64,000 nt of DNA from Candidatus Puniceispirillum marinum IMCC1322 (GCF_000024465.1 NC_014010.1:930001-994000), one strand, 5' to 3'; shown: positions 18,841 to 28,869, numbered from the stretch's first letter. Translations and numbers: made by a program. The notes: a model not told the origin generated them from the letters alone.

Positions 18841-19443
18841 TTATATCGAATACCCCAAAATCGATATCAGCGACAAGCCAACCACACCAATCAAACATAC
18901 GGCCATAAACAGATTGATCCGGCGCTGGGCTGTGCCGGTGATATCAAGACTGCGCAGACGATGGCCTGCATAAAGCCAGCCAATATGAACCGGAATCCAG
19001 ATCGCATTCAAAATCAGCAATTTGATAATGGTCTCGGTCAGAAAGGAATCCGGATAAAAAGCAAACCCCGAGAAAAAGGTCGTGTTCACCGCATAGGCTT
19101 TGGGGTTTATCAACTGTAACATGATGCCGGCAAAAATTGCTGGCGGTTTGGTCGGATTGATGATCGCAATGCGGGCACCGGAAAAAGCGATCTTGGCCGC
19201 CAGATAGGATAAATACCCCGCCGAAAGAACTGCCAAAGCGATGCGGATAACCGGAATATCCAGCATGATTGCCGCCAGTCCCGAAATGACAAGAAGGCCA
19301 ACCAGATTGCTGCCCAGAAACAGCCCTGTCACATAACTTATGCCAGCACGCATACCATAGGCGGTGCCAACACCTGCTGTACTCAACACACCGGGCCCGG
19401 GCGTAATCAAAAGCAGAAAGACAGCGATCACAAAGCTAAGCAC
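18841..19443 (-). CDS. LysE/RhtB-family amino-acid exporter
   Basis: Inner-membrane efflux protein, 200 aa with about six helices. The family start is seen as SFVIAVFLLLITPGPGVLSTAGVGTAYGMRAGISYVTGLFLGSNLVGLLVISGLAA, followed by INPKAYAVNTTFFSGF. Members export amino acids such as homoserine, threonine or lysine; the substrate is not predictable. Divergent from the uronate operon across 148 bases. Confidence 0.85.
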   Translation of the reverse strand: MLSFVIAVFLLLITPGPGVLSTAGVGTAYGMRAGISYVTGLFLGSNLVGLLVISGLAAIMLDIPVIRIALAVLSAGYLSYLAAKIAFSGARIAIINPTKPPAIFAGIMLQLINPKAYAVNTTFFSGFAFYPDSFLTETIIKLLILNAIWIPVHIGWLYAGHRLRSLDITGTAQRRINLFMAVCLIGVVGLSLISILGYSI

Positions 19444-19467
19444 AGGGTTTCCAATTCAGGCAATTCA

Positions 19468-19480
19468 TTCACACTGTGAA
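19468..19480. promoter_or_regulatory. Palindrome between lysE-like gene and uxaC
   Basis: TTCACACTGTGAA, perfect 6-bp arms around one base, 25 bases before the exporter start and 112 bases before uxaC. It could be an operator for either gene. No matching regulator gene is adjacent. Confidence 0.35.
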
Positions 19481-19591
19481 CATCAGAGGATCGAAGAGAG
19501 ATATTTAGCCAATATACCTATTCAAAAGTAGTAATAATTGAAAGCTTGGTTACATTAGATTATCGGCAAAAGTTAAGTCAGGATAGTTATT

Positions 19592-21019
19592 ATGACGCTT
19601 TTAGATGAAAATCGGTTGCTGCCGCATGACCCTGCGGGGCGGAGCATAGCCAGACGGTTATATGACAGCGTCAAAGATACACCCATCATCAGCCCGCATG
19701 GGCATGTCGAACCGGCATGGTTTGCCACGAATGAGTGCTTTTCAAACCCTACCGCGTTGTTCATCACGCCAGATCATTACATTGTCCGGATGCTGGTTTC
19801 GCAAGGTATAACCCTTGATCAACTGGACATTCCCCGCAAAGACGATACAGGCAATACCGAACAGGCTGACCCTCGCGCGGTCTGGCGTATTTTTGCTGCG
19901 CATTATCACTGTTTTCGGGCAACGCCCAGCCGCATGTGGCTGGATCATGTTTTTGAGACATTATTCGGTCTTGATGAGGTTTTAAGCACGGATAATGCCG
20001 ATGCTTATTATGACCAGATTGCCGCCTGTCTGAGCCAAGACGCATTCCGCCCGCGCGCGCTGTTTGACCAGTTCAATATCGAGGTGATCGCCACCACAGA
20101 AAGCCCGCTTGACCCGCTGGAATCGCATCAGGTGATAGCCGCGTCAGACTGGAACGGACGGGTTATCACAACCTATCGGCCCGATGCCATTATCAACCCG
20201 CATGCTTCGGGCGTGAATGACGGTAGCTTTGCCGCCGCCATTGAAGCGCTTGGCGAACTTTCCGGCCTGCCCGCAACCACATGGGATGGCTATCTGGGTG
20301 CGCATCGTGACCGGCGTGCCTATTTCCGTAGCTTTGGCGCGACCGCAACCGATCATGGACATCCAACCGCCTATAGCACGGTGCTGGATCAAGCCACGGC
20401 GGCAGCGCTGTTCGACAAGGCATTACAAAGCAAGATCAGCGCAGACGAAGCCGAAACATTCCGTGGGCATATGCTGGTTGAAATGGCGCGAATGAGCTGT
20501 GATGATGGCATGGTCATGCAGCTTCATGCCGGATCGCATCGCAATCACGCGCAGCAGATATTTGATGATTTCGGCGCTGACAAAGGCTTTGATATCCCGA
20601 TGCGTACAGATTATGTGAACGGGCTGAAACCGCTATTGAACGAGATGGGACATAATCCAGCCTTCAAGATGATCCTGTTCACGCTTGATGAAACAACCTT
20701 GTCACGCGAGTTGGCCCCGCTTGCTGGTGCCTATCCAGCTTTATTACTGGGGCCCGCATGGTGGTTCTATGACAGTCCGGACGGCATGCGGCGCTATCGC
20801 GAATTAACCACCGAGACTGCCGGTTTCTATAACACTGCCGGTTTCAATGACGATACGCGTGCCTTCTGTTCGATTCCGGCACGCCATGATGTTTCACGGC
20901 GGGTTGATTGCGCCTATCTGGCCGATCTGGTGATGCGCGGACGGCTAGGCGAAGATGAAGCCGCCATTGTGGCGCATGATCTGGCCTATGGGCTGGCGAA
21001 AAAGGCCTATAAATTATGA
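19592..21019 (+). CDS. uxaC: Glucuronate isomerase (uronate isomerase)
   Basis: Amidohydrolase-fold isomerase converting D-glucuronate to D-fructuronate and D-galacturonate to D-tagaturonate; 475 aa, matching the family. The metal-site motif ISPHGHVEPAWFA is near residue 33. The internal block EVIATTESPLDPLESHQ, the MQLHAGSHRNHAQQIFDDFG region and LLLGPAWWFYDSPDGMRRYRE with the C-terminal CSIPARHDVSRR are typical. It is the first gene of a tight operon with uxuB (ATGA overlap), uxuA and kdgK, which together convert glucuronate to KDPG. Confidence 0.95.
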   Translation: MTLLDENRLLPHDPAGRSIARRLYDSVKDTPIISPHGHVEPAWFATNECFSNPTALFITPDHYIVRMLVSQGITLDQLDIPRKDDTGNTEQADPRAVWRIFAAHYHCFRATPSRMWLDHVFETLFGLDEVLSTDNADAYYDQIAACLSQDAFRPRALFDQFNIEVIATTESPLDPLESHQVIAASDWNGRVITTYRPDAIINPHASGVNDGSFAAAIEALGELSGLPATTWDGYLGAHRDRRAYFRSFGATATDHGHPTAYSTVLDQATAAALFDKALQSKISADEAETFRGHMLVEMARMSCDDGMVMQLHAGSHRNHAQQIFDDFGADKGFDIPMRTDYVNGLKPLLNEMGHNPAFKMILFTLDETTLSRELAPLAGAYPALLLGPAWWFYDSPDGMRRYRELTTETAGFYNTAGFNDDTRAFCSIPARHDVSRRVDCAYLADLVMRGRLGEDEAAIVAHDLAYGLAKKAYKL

Positions 21020-22455
21020 GCCAAACAGCAAAAGATTCACGCATAAAGCCACCTATTCGTATTGTGCATCTTGGCATTGGCGCGTTTTTTCGTGCCTTTG
21101 GTCTTGCCTATCTTGAAAGGCTGAATGCAACGATAGCGTCACCAGAACAGCGTTATGGCGTGATGGGTGTCAGCTTTCGATCGGCGGCTGTGCGCGACGC
21201 CCTTGCGGCGCAGGATTTTACCTATACAGCACTGGAACGCGGCAAGGATGGTGATATAGCGCGGTACATTACCAGCCTATGTGATGTGGCGCTCAGCACC
21301 GAAGAACAGGCGCGTATTCTGGCGCAAATGGCCGATGAGGCGGTGAGCATTGTGTCACTGACCATAACCGAAAAAGGCTATTGCCATCATAATGGTGCGC
21401 TTGATCTGACGCATCCGGCGATCGCGCATGATATCGCCAATCCGGAAGACCCAATATCGGCACCAGGCTATATCGTTGCGGCATTAATGATGCGGCGTGA
21501 TGCAGGCATTGCGCCCTTTACATGCCTGTCATGTGATAACCTTTCGGATAATGGGCGGTTACTGGCGCATGTGGTGATCGAACTAGCCGAACGGATTGAT
21601 CCCGAACTGGCGGCATGGATCAAGGCTGAAGTGCGCTTTCCAGTCACCATGATCGACCGGATTGTGCCCGCAACGACAGATGCTGACCGGGCGCATGTCG
21701 CCACAATCATCGGGCATGAAGATCACGCCCCCGTTATCCATGAAGCGTTCAGCCAATGGGTTATCGAGGATGATTTCGGGGTTCTTGGGCGACCCGATTT
21801 TGGTGCCGTCGGGGCGCAGATGGTTGCTGATGTCGCCCCGTTTGAAAGTATGAAGCTACGCTGTCTGAATGGCAGCCATACGGCATTGGCCATTCTTGGC
21901 AGCCTGCATGGCAAGGCAACAGTAAGCGACGCGATCAGTGATCCGGCGTTGTCTGATTTCATCGATAGTTTATGGCATCATGAAATATGCCCCTCGGTTG
22001 ATGTGCCAGACGGGGTTGAAATTGCCGACTATTGTCAGGCTCTGCGTGATCGTTACCGTAATTCAGCTATCGTGCATCATACGGCGCAAATCGCAAATGA
22101 TACGTCCAAGAAATTGCCGCCGCGCATTCTGGCACCGATAACGGATAATCTGCGGGCAGACCGGCCTATCTCAAGCCTGTGCCTGATACTTGCTGGCTGG
22201 ATGTTTTTTGTAGAATCTGAATATTTGTCAGGGCATATAATCAATGACCCGATGGCTGATAGGTTTATTGCGATCATTGAGGCGGCGATAGATGACGATG
22301 CCTATGTGACAGCAATGCTAAAAATAGACAGTATTTTCAACGCGGATTTAATCCGCCATGATGTAGTTGTTAAGACCATCAAGAGCTGGTACCGGCAAAT
22401 TGAGGCAGATGGCATTGACGCATGTCTGCGCATTGCGGCAAAGGAGGCACAATGA
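21016..22455 (+). CDS. uxuB: Fructuronate reductase (mannitol dehydrogenase family)
   Basis: NADH-dependent reductase making D-mannonate from D-fructuronate; 479 aa. The Rossmann opening is IRIVHLGIGAFFRAFGLAYLERLNA, mid motif TCLSCDNLSDNGRLLAHVVIELAE, and substrate-site block MKLRCLNGSHTALAILG with catalytic Lys before it. Overlaps uxaC by 4 bases and uxuA by 4 bases, so translation is coupled. Mannitol dehydrogenase activity is the alternative; the operon argues for fructuronate reductase. Confidence 0.92.
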   Translation: MSQTAKDSRIKPPIRIVHLGIGAFFRAFGLAYLERLNATIASPEQRYGVMGVSFRSAAVRDALAAQDFTYTALERGKDGDIARYITSLCDVALSTEEQARILAQMADEAVSIVSLTITEKGYCHHNGALDLTHPAIAHDIANPEDPISAPGYIVAALMMRRDAGIAPFTCLSCDNLSDNGRLLAHVVIELAERIDPELAAWIKAEVRFPVTMIDRIVPATTDADRAHVATIIGHEDHAPVIHEAFSQWVIEDDFGVLGRPDFGAVGAQMVADVAPFESMKLRCLNGSHTALAILGSLHGKATVSDAISDPALSDFIDSLWHHEICPSVDVPDGVEIADYCQALRDRYRNSAIVHHTAQIANDTSKKLPPRILAPITDNLRADRPISSLCLILAGWMFFVESEYLSGHIINDPMADRFIAIIEAAIDDDAYVTAMLKIDSIFNADLIRHDVVVKTIKSWYRQIEADGIDACLRIAAKEAQ

Positions 22456-23636
22456 TCGAGTCATGGCGCTGGTTCGGCCCGTTGGATAAAATCAGCCTAC
22501 CTGAAATCACGCAAACAGGCGCATCGGGAATTGTGACAGCGTTACATGATATTCCCTATGGTGAAGTCTGGCCGGTTGAGGCGATTGCCGCACGCCAGAA
22601 GATGATTGCCGATATTGGCTTGCTGGACTGGATGGTTGTGGAAAGCTTGCCTATTCATGAACGCATCAAGCGTGGTGAAGGTGATCTGAGCCCGCTATTT
22701 GCCACTTACCGACAATCGATGGCCAATCTGGCTACCTGCGGTATCACTACGATCTGCTATAATTTCATGCCGCTACTTGATTGGACGCGCACAACATTGA
22801 ATGCGCCCGTACAAGGGGGTGGCACCGCCTTGCGTTTTGACCGTCAAGACATGGCCGTATTCGAGATATTCATGCTAGAACGCATTGATGCCGAAGCCGA
22901 TTATACGCCAGATATCATTGATGCGGCCAAGCGTCATTTTGACCAGATGCAACCGCATGATAAAGACCATTTGCTGGCCAGTATCATGGCCGGATTGCCC
23001 GGTGCCTATGATCGGTATTCAATCAGCCAGCTTCGCGATGAGCTAGTCAAATATAAAGATATCGACCATGCCAGCTTGCGGGCAAATTATAGCCGCTTTC
23101 TGCATGAAGTCATTCCCACAGCCGCCGAGCTGGGCATGCGGCTATGCGTGCATCCCGATGATCCGCCGCGCGATATTCTGGGGCTGCCACGCATCGTATC
23201 CACCCATGCCGATATTGCATGGATACTCGATGAGGTCGATGACATGGCAAACGGGCTGACCCTATGCAGTGGATCACTGGGGGCTAATCCCGATAATGAC
23301 GTGCCACAGATTGCCGCCGCATTTGCCGAACGGATACATTTTGCGCATCTGCGGAATGTCAGCATTGATGATGACGGATCATTCCAGGAAGCCGCCCATC
23401 TGGATGGTGATGTCGATATGGTGGCACTGGTCAAAATATTAATGGCAGAAGAACAACGTCGCTGGCAAAATGGACGCGCCGATCACGAGATTGTTTTTCG
23501 CCCCGATCATGGACATGAATTGCTGTCAGATATCGGACGCGGCACGCATCCCGGCTACCCCTTGATCGGGCGTATGCGCGGGCTGGCCGAATTACGCGGC
23601 ATTGTGCGTGCATTGGCGCATGGGCAAAAGGATTAG
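22452..23636 (+). CDS. uxuA: Mannonate dehydratase
   Basis: Dehydrates D-mannonate to 2-keto-3-deoxy-D-gluconate; 394 aa. Start ATG 22452 has AAGGAGG 5 bases upstream (22441-22447) and gives the family N-terminus MIESWRWFGPLDKISLPEITQTGASGIVTALHDIPYG; the longer frame from 22422 is an artefact inside uxuB. Motifs include CYNFMPLLDWTRT, CVHPDDPPRDILGLPRIVST and DHGHEL near the end. Part of the uronate operon. Confidence 0.95.
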   Translation: MIESWRWFGPLDKISLPEITQTGASGIVTALHDIPYGEVWPVEAIAARQKMIADIGLLDWMVVESLPIHERIKRGEGDLSPLFATYRQSMANLATCGITTICYNFMPLLDWTRTTLNAPVQGGGTALRFDRQDMAVFEIFMLERIDAEADYTPDIIDAAKRHFDQMQPHDKDHLLASIMAGLPGAYDRYSISQLRDELVKYKDIDHASLRANYSRFLHEVIPTAAELGMRLCVHPDDPPRDILGLPRIVSTHADIAWILDEVDDMANGLTLCSGSLGANPDNDVPQIAAAFAERIHFAHLRNVSIDDDGSFQEAAHLDGDVDMVALVKILMAEEQRRWQNGRADHEIVFRPDHGHELLSDIGRGTHPGYPLIGRMRGLAELRGIVRALAHGQKD

Positions 23637-23642
23637 GCCATA

Positions 23643-24563
23643 ATGAAATTATGTCTTGGCATTGGTGAATTAATGGTCGAAATGGCACCCACCCAGACGC
23701 CGGATTTATGGCAACGTGGTTATGCCGGTGATGTGTTTAACAGCCTGTATTATGCACGCATGATGATGCCCAATGACTGGCAGGTGGCGTTTCATACCGG
23801 CCTTGGCACCGACCAGCTTTCAGATGACATGATCGACTTCATGGTCAGCCATAATATCATCTGTGATAATATCCCCCGGATTGAACACCGAACCGCCGGA
23901 CTCTATATGATCCAGCTACAAGATGGTGAAAGACATTTCAGCTATTGGCGCAATGACTCTGCCGCCCGCCTGATGATGCGTGATCCCAAACAACTCGCCG
24001 ATAAGCTGGCAAAGGCACAATATATCTATCTGTCAGGAATTAGTCTGGCGATCCTGACAGCCGATGAGCGCACTGACTTGCTGGATTTGATCAGATCCAC
24101 CAAAAACGCCGATAGGACAGTGTTTTTCGACAGTAATATCCGGCCAAAATTATGGGCAAGCCCAGATGAAATGCGCGCGGCTATCACCGAGGCCGGACGG
24201 ATTGCCGATATTGTTCTGCCAAGTCTGGAGGACGAGCAAGCCACCTTTGGCGATACTGATGATACCGAGGTGGCCGCCCGCTATCTGGCATGGGGAGCAC
24301 AAGTGGTGATTGTCAAAAATGGCACCGCGCCAGCCTTGTTTGCCACCACATCAGGACATAAGCATATTGCACCCATGCCTGTTGACAATATGCGTGACAG
24401 TACCGCCGCAGGCGATGCCTTTAACGGCGCCTTCATGGCGCGGCTGGCAGCAGGCGACAAAATGGATGATGCGATCGTGGCCGCGCATAAATGCGCCGCC
24501 ATCGTGGTTACACATATCGGCGCTCTGGCACCAAAAGATTTATTTACTAATGCAGATGGCTAG
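23643..24563 (+). CDS. kdgK: 2-dehydro-3-deoxygluconokinase (PfkB family)
   Basis: Ribokinase/PfkB-family kinase, 306 aa, phosphorylating 2-keto-3-deoxygluconate to KDPG. N-terminal GIGELMVEMAP, internal FFDSNIRPKLW, and the ATP/catalytic motif STAAGDAFNGAFMARLAAG with the catalytic Asp in AAGDAF. It begins 6 bases after uxuA and completes glucuronate to KDPG. KDPG aldolase (eda) is not in this window. Confidence 0.92.
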   Translation: MKLCLGIGELMVEMAPTQTPDLWQRGYAGDVFNSLYYARMMMPNDWQVAFHTGLGTDQLSDDMIDFMVSHNIICDNIPRIEHRTAGLYMIQLQDGERHFSYWRNDSAARLMMRDPKQLADKLAKAQYIYLSGISLAILTADERTDLLDLIRSTKNADRTVFFDSNIRPKLWASPDEMRAAITEAGRIADIVLPSLEDEQATFGDTDDTEVAARYLAWGAQVVIVKNGTAPALFATTSGHKHIAPMPVDNMRDSTAAGDAFNGAFMARLAAGDKMDDAIVAAHKCAAIVVTHIGALAPKDLFTNADG

Positions 24564-24652
24564 TTCAGGCTATGTGTAGTCAGTGATCAGCAAACTCTAA
24601 GCAAAATCAGTCATTCAACATTGGATATTCTTTACAGGTAGTGAGGCGAAAC

Positions 24653-25501
24653 ATGAAACTTGTACGTTATGGCGAGATCGGTAGCGAAAAACCCGGGCTG
24701 ATTGATGATGAAGGCAAGATCCGCGATCTGTCAGCGCATATAGACGATATTAATGGTCATATGCTGTCGGATGCCAGCCTTGCTAGATTGCGTTCACTTG
24801 ATCCGGCATCCCTGCCACTGATCGAGGACGATCAGCGCTTTGGTGCCTGTGTAAATGGAGTTGGAAAATTCATGTGTATCGGGCTGAATTATTCGGATCA
24901 TGCCGCCGAAACCGGCGCCGAGATTCCAGCGCATCCGATATTATTCATGAAAGCAACATCTGCCATCACCGGCCCCGATGACAAGGTGATGATTCCGCGT
25001 AATTCACAAGCTACCGACTGGGAAGTCGAACTGGGCGTGGTGATCGGCACGGCGTGTAAATATGTCACGCCAGATCAGGCGCTCGATTATGTTGCTGGCT
25101 ATTGTGTGGTTAATGATGTTTCGGAACGTGATTTTCAGGCCAAGCTGACTGGTCAGTGGACCAAGGGCAAGTCATGCGACACGTTTGGCCCGATTGGCCC
25201 CTGGCTGGTAACACGTGATGAAATAGACGATCCGCAAAATCTTGATATGACGCTGGATGTGAATGGCGAACGCCGCCAGACTGGCAATACCAAAACCATG
25301 ATTTTCAGCATTGCCGAATGTATTTCGCATCTTTCGCAGTTGATGACCCTGCATCCGGGTGATGTAATTTCAACAGGCACCCCGCCAGGCGTCGGGCTGG
25401 GCATGAAGCCTGAGCCTGTTTATCTGAAAGAAGGGGATGTTATGGATGTCTGGATTGATGGGCTAGGCCAGCAACGCCAAACCGTTGGACAGGATGCCTG
25501 A
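24653..25501 (+). CDS. Fumarylacetoacetate hydrolase-family protein
   Basis: FAH-fold enzyme, 282 aa, with a lid-type N-terminal segment and the catalytic domain starting about residue 72 (GKFMCIGLNYSDHAAETG). Metal ligands are E and E in DWEVELGVVIG and D in VVNDVSERDFQ, plus TGTPPGVGLGMKPEPVYLKEGD. The length and motifs match the group including 2,4-diketo-3-deoxy-L-fuconate hydrolase and ureidoglycolate lyase-like proteins. ATG 24653 has GAGG upstream, while the GTG at 24641 lies before that site. Lying after kdgK and before a 2-hydroxyacid dehydrogenase, it probably acts on a keto-deoxy sugar acid. Confidence 0.85.
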   Translation: MKLVRYGEIGSEKPGLIDDEGKIRDLSAHIDDINGHMLSDASLARLRSLDPASLPLIEDDQRFGACVNGVGKFMCIGLNYSDHAAETGAEIPAHPILFMKATSAITGPDDKVMIPRNSQATDWEVELGVVIGTACKYVTPDQALDYVAGYCVVNDVSERDFQAKLTGQWTKGKSCDTFGPIGPWLVTRDEIDDPQNLDMTLDVNGERRQTGNTKTMIFSIAECISHLSQLMTLHPGDVISTGTPPGVGLGMKPEPVYLKEGDVMDVWIDGLGQQRQTVGQDA

Positions 25502-25538
25502 TAATCTGACCTTTGATGCAAATGATTGAAAGACGACA

Positions 25539-26516
25539 ATGACCGCTATGCTGCTGATCGGTGGGGCAACCCCCATCATGATGGATGAATTTCATCGCCA
25601 TTTCACCGTGCATGTCTGGGATGACATTGCCGATAAGGACGGTTTTCTGGCCAGTCATGGCGCCGATATTGCCGCTGTGGCTACGAATGGCCATGATGGT
25701 GTCGCGCCAGATATCATGGCCGGGCTTGGCAATCTGAAGATCATATCCTGCTATGGTGTCGGCTATGACGCGATTGATACCAGCGTCGCCACTGCGCGCG
25801 GGATCATGGTCACGCATACGCCCATTGTGCTGAATAATGATGTCGCCAATACAGCGATCATGCTGATGCTGGCGGTCAGCCGCCGCTTGGTTCATGACCA
25901 TGATTGGGTCTGTTCGGGACGCTGGCAAGAGCAAGGCAACGCGCCGCTAACCCGATCAATCGAAGGCGCAAAGGTCGGTATCTTCGGGCTTGGCCGGATT
26001 GGCCAGACGATTGCCCGCAAGCTGGGCGCATTTGCATGCGACATTGCCTATCATACGCGCACCGAAAAACCCGATTTGCCCTATCGCTTTTATGATGATC
26101 TGACAGCCATGGCAAAAGATGTCGATTATCTGATTGCAATCACGCCGGGAGATGCCTCTACCTATCAGAAAATCAACCGTGAGGTCATTGACGCGCTGGG
26201 GCCTGACGGCACTTTGATTAATGTCGGGCGCGGTTCGGTTGTCGATGAGGACGCGCTGGTGGCAGCCCTCGAAGACGGGCGGCTTGGCGGTGCCGGTCTT
26301 GATGTGTTTGCCAATGAACCGCATGTGCCGCCTGCCCTATGCAAGATGGATAACGTAACGTTGACGCCGCATGTGGCTAGTGCCACGGTTGAAACGCGGC
26401 GCGCGATGGGCGATCTGACAATCGAAAATCTGCTACGTTTTTTCAATGATGGTAGCGTCACAACGCCCGTACCCGAATGTGCGCATATGAAAGTGGCACC
26501 CCTTAGGCCACAATAG
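25539..26516 (+). CDS. D-isomer-specific 2-hydroxyacid dehydrogenase (glyoxylate/hydroxypyruvate reductase type)
   Basis: NAD(P)-dependent reductase, 325 aa. Substrate-side motif SCYGVGYDAIDTSVATARGIMVTHTP, Rossmann GIFGLGRIGQTIARKLGAF, arginine in INVGRGSVVDEDAL, and the catalytic Glu/His pair in DVFANEPHVPPAL and LTPHVASATVETR. The likely substrate is glyoxylate, hydroxypyruvate or a 2-keto-gluconate-type acid. It is the last gene of the uronate cluster and 37 bases after the FAH-family gene. Confidence 0.88.
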   Translation: MTAMLLIGGATPIMMDEFHRHFTVHVWDDIADKDGFLASHGADIAAVATNGHDGVAPDIMAGLGNLKIISCYGVGYDAIDTSVATARGIMVTHTPIVLNNDVANTAIMLMLAVSRRLVHDHDWVCSGRWQEQGNAPLTRSIEGAKVGIFGLGRIGQTIARKLGAFACDIAYHTRTEKPDLPYRFYDDLTAMAKDVDYLIAITPGDASTYQKINREVIDALGPDGTLINVGRGSVVDEDALVAALEDGRLGGAGLDVFANEPHVPPALCKMDNVTLTPHVASATVETRRAMGDLTIENLLRFFNDGSVTTPVPECAHMKVAPLRPQ

Positions 26517-26596
26517 CCCTAGGCCGCACAAGCCCCAGGTTTCAATAGCTTCATAAGCCGCAAGCCCCATACCCAAAGCCCGCATGATAACCACAT

Positions 26597-27109
26597 CTAA
26601 ATGAGCGGGGTGATCGCGGCAAGTATCCGGTCAATGACAGCGTGTTTGCTGGCATTTATGTCGATATGACTGGCAGCTTCGTGACCATCCGGCACCTCAA
26701 GAGCGGCGAACTGGCTATCGATCAAATGCAGTGGCATGAAATGACCATCGCGGGCGGCCATACGCGCAGCGATCAACAAGCGGTCAGCATCAAGATAGAT
26801 GAAATGTAACGGCATCCCTGCCCGGCTGGTCAGATATTCCCGATAGCATCTGCGCAAAGCCGAACAGCTGATAAAGACAAGACCCGAAGGGATAATCATC
26901 TGCGTCGCCAGCGCATCCAGCCATGGCCAGCGATCTGCATCGGTTAAGGGGATGCCTGCGGCCATTTTGCCGATATTGGCAGGAGGATGATAATCATCGG
27001 CATCGATATAGGTCGCATCCATGCGATCAGCCAGCATGGCGGCATAGGTTGACTTGCCACTAGCCGTGACACCCATCAAGATGAAAAGCCGAACCGGAAT
27101 TTGTAGCAT
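26597..27109 (-). CDS. gntK: Gluconokinase
   Basis: Shikimate-kinase-like P-loop gluconokinase, 170 aa. Walker A is GVTASGKSTYAAML at residues 14-27. The gluconate signature YIDADDYHPPANIGKMAAGIPLTDADRWPWL follows. Phosphorylates D-gluconate to 6-phosphogluconate, entering the same Entner-Doudoroff route as kdgK. Convergent with the hydroxyacid dehydrogenase; transcribed alone. Confidence 0.92.
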   Translation of the reverse strand: MLQIPVRLFILMGVTASGKSTYAAMLADRMDATYIDADDYHPPANIGKMAAGIPLTDADRWPWLDALATQMIIPSGLVFISCSALRRCYREYLTSRAGMPLHFIYLDADRLLIAARMAARDGHFMPLHLIDSQFAALEVPDGHEAASHIDINASKHAVIDRILAAITPLI

Positions 27110-27150
27110 CGCTAGGCTTTCGTCCTTTCCAACAGCAGGTCACAAAATAG

Positions 27151-28866
27151 TCAAGCCATCATATCTTGCATCGCTGAAAACTTGCGAAATCGAATATATA
27201 GCCAGACTTGAACGGTTATATAAACAATCATCGGGATAAGCATTTGTAAAATCGCGGCAATGCCAGCCTGTGATCGACTGCCACCTGTAGCGCGAATCAC
27301 CGCCTCTAGCGTCACCGTGTTCACCCGGCCAGCCCCAATAAGTAGGGTTGGTACATAAAGCGCAATAGAAACAGAAACACCTATAAAAATTGAAATTGCC
27401 AAAGGATAAGCCAGAAGTGGCAATTTTATATGAAAGAAACGATAGTACGCATTTTTTCCAAGGGTCGCCGCCACCTGATCAAATCGTGGATCACAAAAAT
27501 CAAAGGCAGGTCGTAGAATCAACCATATATAAGGCAAAATAAACAAGGCATGAACCCAGATCAGCGCTACCCATGTCCCATCAAGGCGTTGCCAGCTAAA
27601 TAAAATCTGCAAGCCAAATAGAAAGCTGATCTGCGGTACCAACAAAGGTAGGTAAAGGGGTAAATGAAGCCAGCCTGAAAGACGATTTTTGTGATGAAAT
27701 TGTCGAGGTGTAAGTTCGCACACCGCCATGACAACAATCAATGCAAGACCAGTTGCCGAAAAGGCCAGTAGCACACTGTTTCCCAGCAGTGGAATCATGT
27801 CAACAGCGCTAACCCAATGTTGCATTGTAAAAGAATTCGGCATAGCCGCGGGAAAAAACCACGAACCAGCAATCGACCAAAGAAGAATTGCTAAAAACCC
27901 AAGAACCGCAAGTACCATTGGCAATAATCCAATAGCAGCCAAAATCGGCAGCAAGCGGTCTGCAATCAACAATCGATAGCCGCTATTTCGAAAATGCCGG
28001 AACAAGTGGCTTATAATAATTTCACCCATTTGCCACAGTAAAATGGCCAAAATCACCACAGCTAGTTGAAGACAGGCACCAAATGACACCGACAAACGTG
28101 TTAATAAGTCACTATGGTCAATAGTCTGGAAAATTAGAACGGCCAGCGGTGGAGGCAAGGTTGGTGCCAATAACAGCGCCATGTCAACAACCGATAAGCC
28201 GTAAACCAGAACCGCTGCCAAAGGTAATCGAATATGTCGATAGACGAGTGGTAAAATTAAAAATAGCCAGCATGCTGCTCGTCCATATCCAAGGCTGACA
28301 CCTGCCCGAATTAATCGCGTTGTCGGCAAGGTAGCCAAAGTCGTCATCCCAACAATAATCAAAAATGGAATTTCCTTGGCAAGCAAACCTAATATTAAGC
28401 TCATCCCATAGGGATCGGGGAACCACGCAAAAAGGGGCGGTCTATCAAAGCCTGTTAGATTTGGCGAAACAAGCCGCATCAACCAGCCTGATGGCGTAAG
28501 TAAAAAAAGCATGCCAATAGCGACGGTGCTGTGTGGAACAGATATGAGGGGGCCAAGTAGGCGACGAAGATATCGCATCAACCGATTTTCGGCACAGGTC
28601 GCTAACACAACAAAGCTGAAAAAAAGCGCCAGAACAGTCGCCGTAATACCTGTAAAAAAAGATAGTAAAATGGCAGACGATAGGCCAGGCGTTGAAATAA
28701 AACGTCTTGCTGGAGCCCATGAAAACCCACCCTCACCAAAGGCTGGAAAAAATCCAACACTCGGCAGGATAACACCAATTAGGCCAACTAAAACCGGGCT
28801 GCAAAACAGAAAAAGACACCCAGCCATCAAATAAGGCCTATTATGCGTTATAGTAGAAACGGCCAT
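27151..28866 (-). CDS. ynjC: YnjC-like ABC transporter permease (fused two-domain)
   Basis: Double-length ABC permease, 571 aa with about twelve helices and two EAA-type loops, one near residue 200 (LPTTRLIRAGVSLGYGRAACWLFLILPLVYRHIR) and one near 455 (DPRFDQVAATLGKNAYYRFFHIKLPLLAYP). This architecture matches YnjC and ThiP-type permeases of Fe3+/thiamine-like importers. It follows ynjB by 3 bases. Base composition is visibly AT-richer than the neighbours. Substrate unknown. Confidence 0.82.
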   Translation of the reverse strand: MAVSTITHNRPYLMAGCLFLFCSPVLVGLIGVILPSVGFFPAFGEGGFSWAPARRFISTPGLSSAILLSFFTGITATVLALFFSFVVLATCAENRLMRYLRRLLGPLISVPHSTVAIGMLFLLTPSGWLMRLVSPNLTGFDRPPLFAWFPDPYGMSLILGLLAKEIPFLIIVGMTTLATLPTTRLIRAGVSLGYGRAACWLFLILPLVYRHIRLPLAAVLVYGLSVVDMALLLAPTLPPPLAVLIFQTIDHSDLLTRLSVSFGACLQLAVVILAILLWQMGEIIISHLFRHFRNSGYRLLIADRLLPILAAIGLLPMVLAVLGFLAILLWSIAGSWFFPAAMPNSFTMQHWVSAVDMIPLLGNSVLLAFSATGLALIVVMAVCELTPRQFHHKNRLSGWLHLPLYLPLLVPQISFLFGLQILFSWQRLDGTWVALIWVHALFILPYIWLILRPAFDFCDPRFDQVAATLGKNAYYRFFHIKLPLLAYPLAISIFIGVSVSIALYVPTLLIGAGRVNTVTLEAVIRATGGSRSQAGIAAILQMLIPMIVYITVQVWLYIRFRKFSAMQDMMA

Positions 28867-28869
28867 GGG

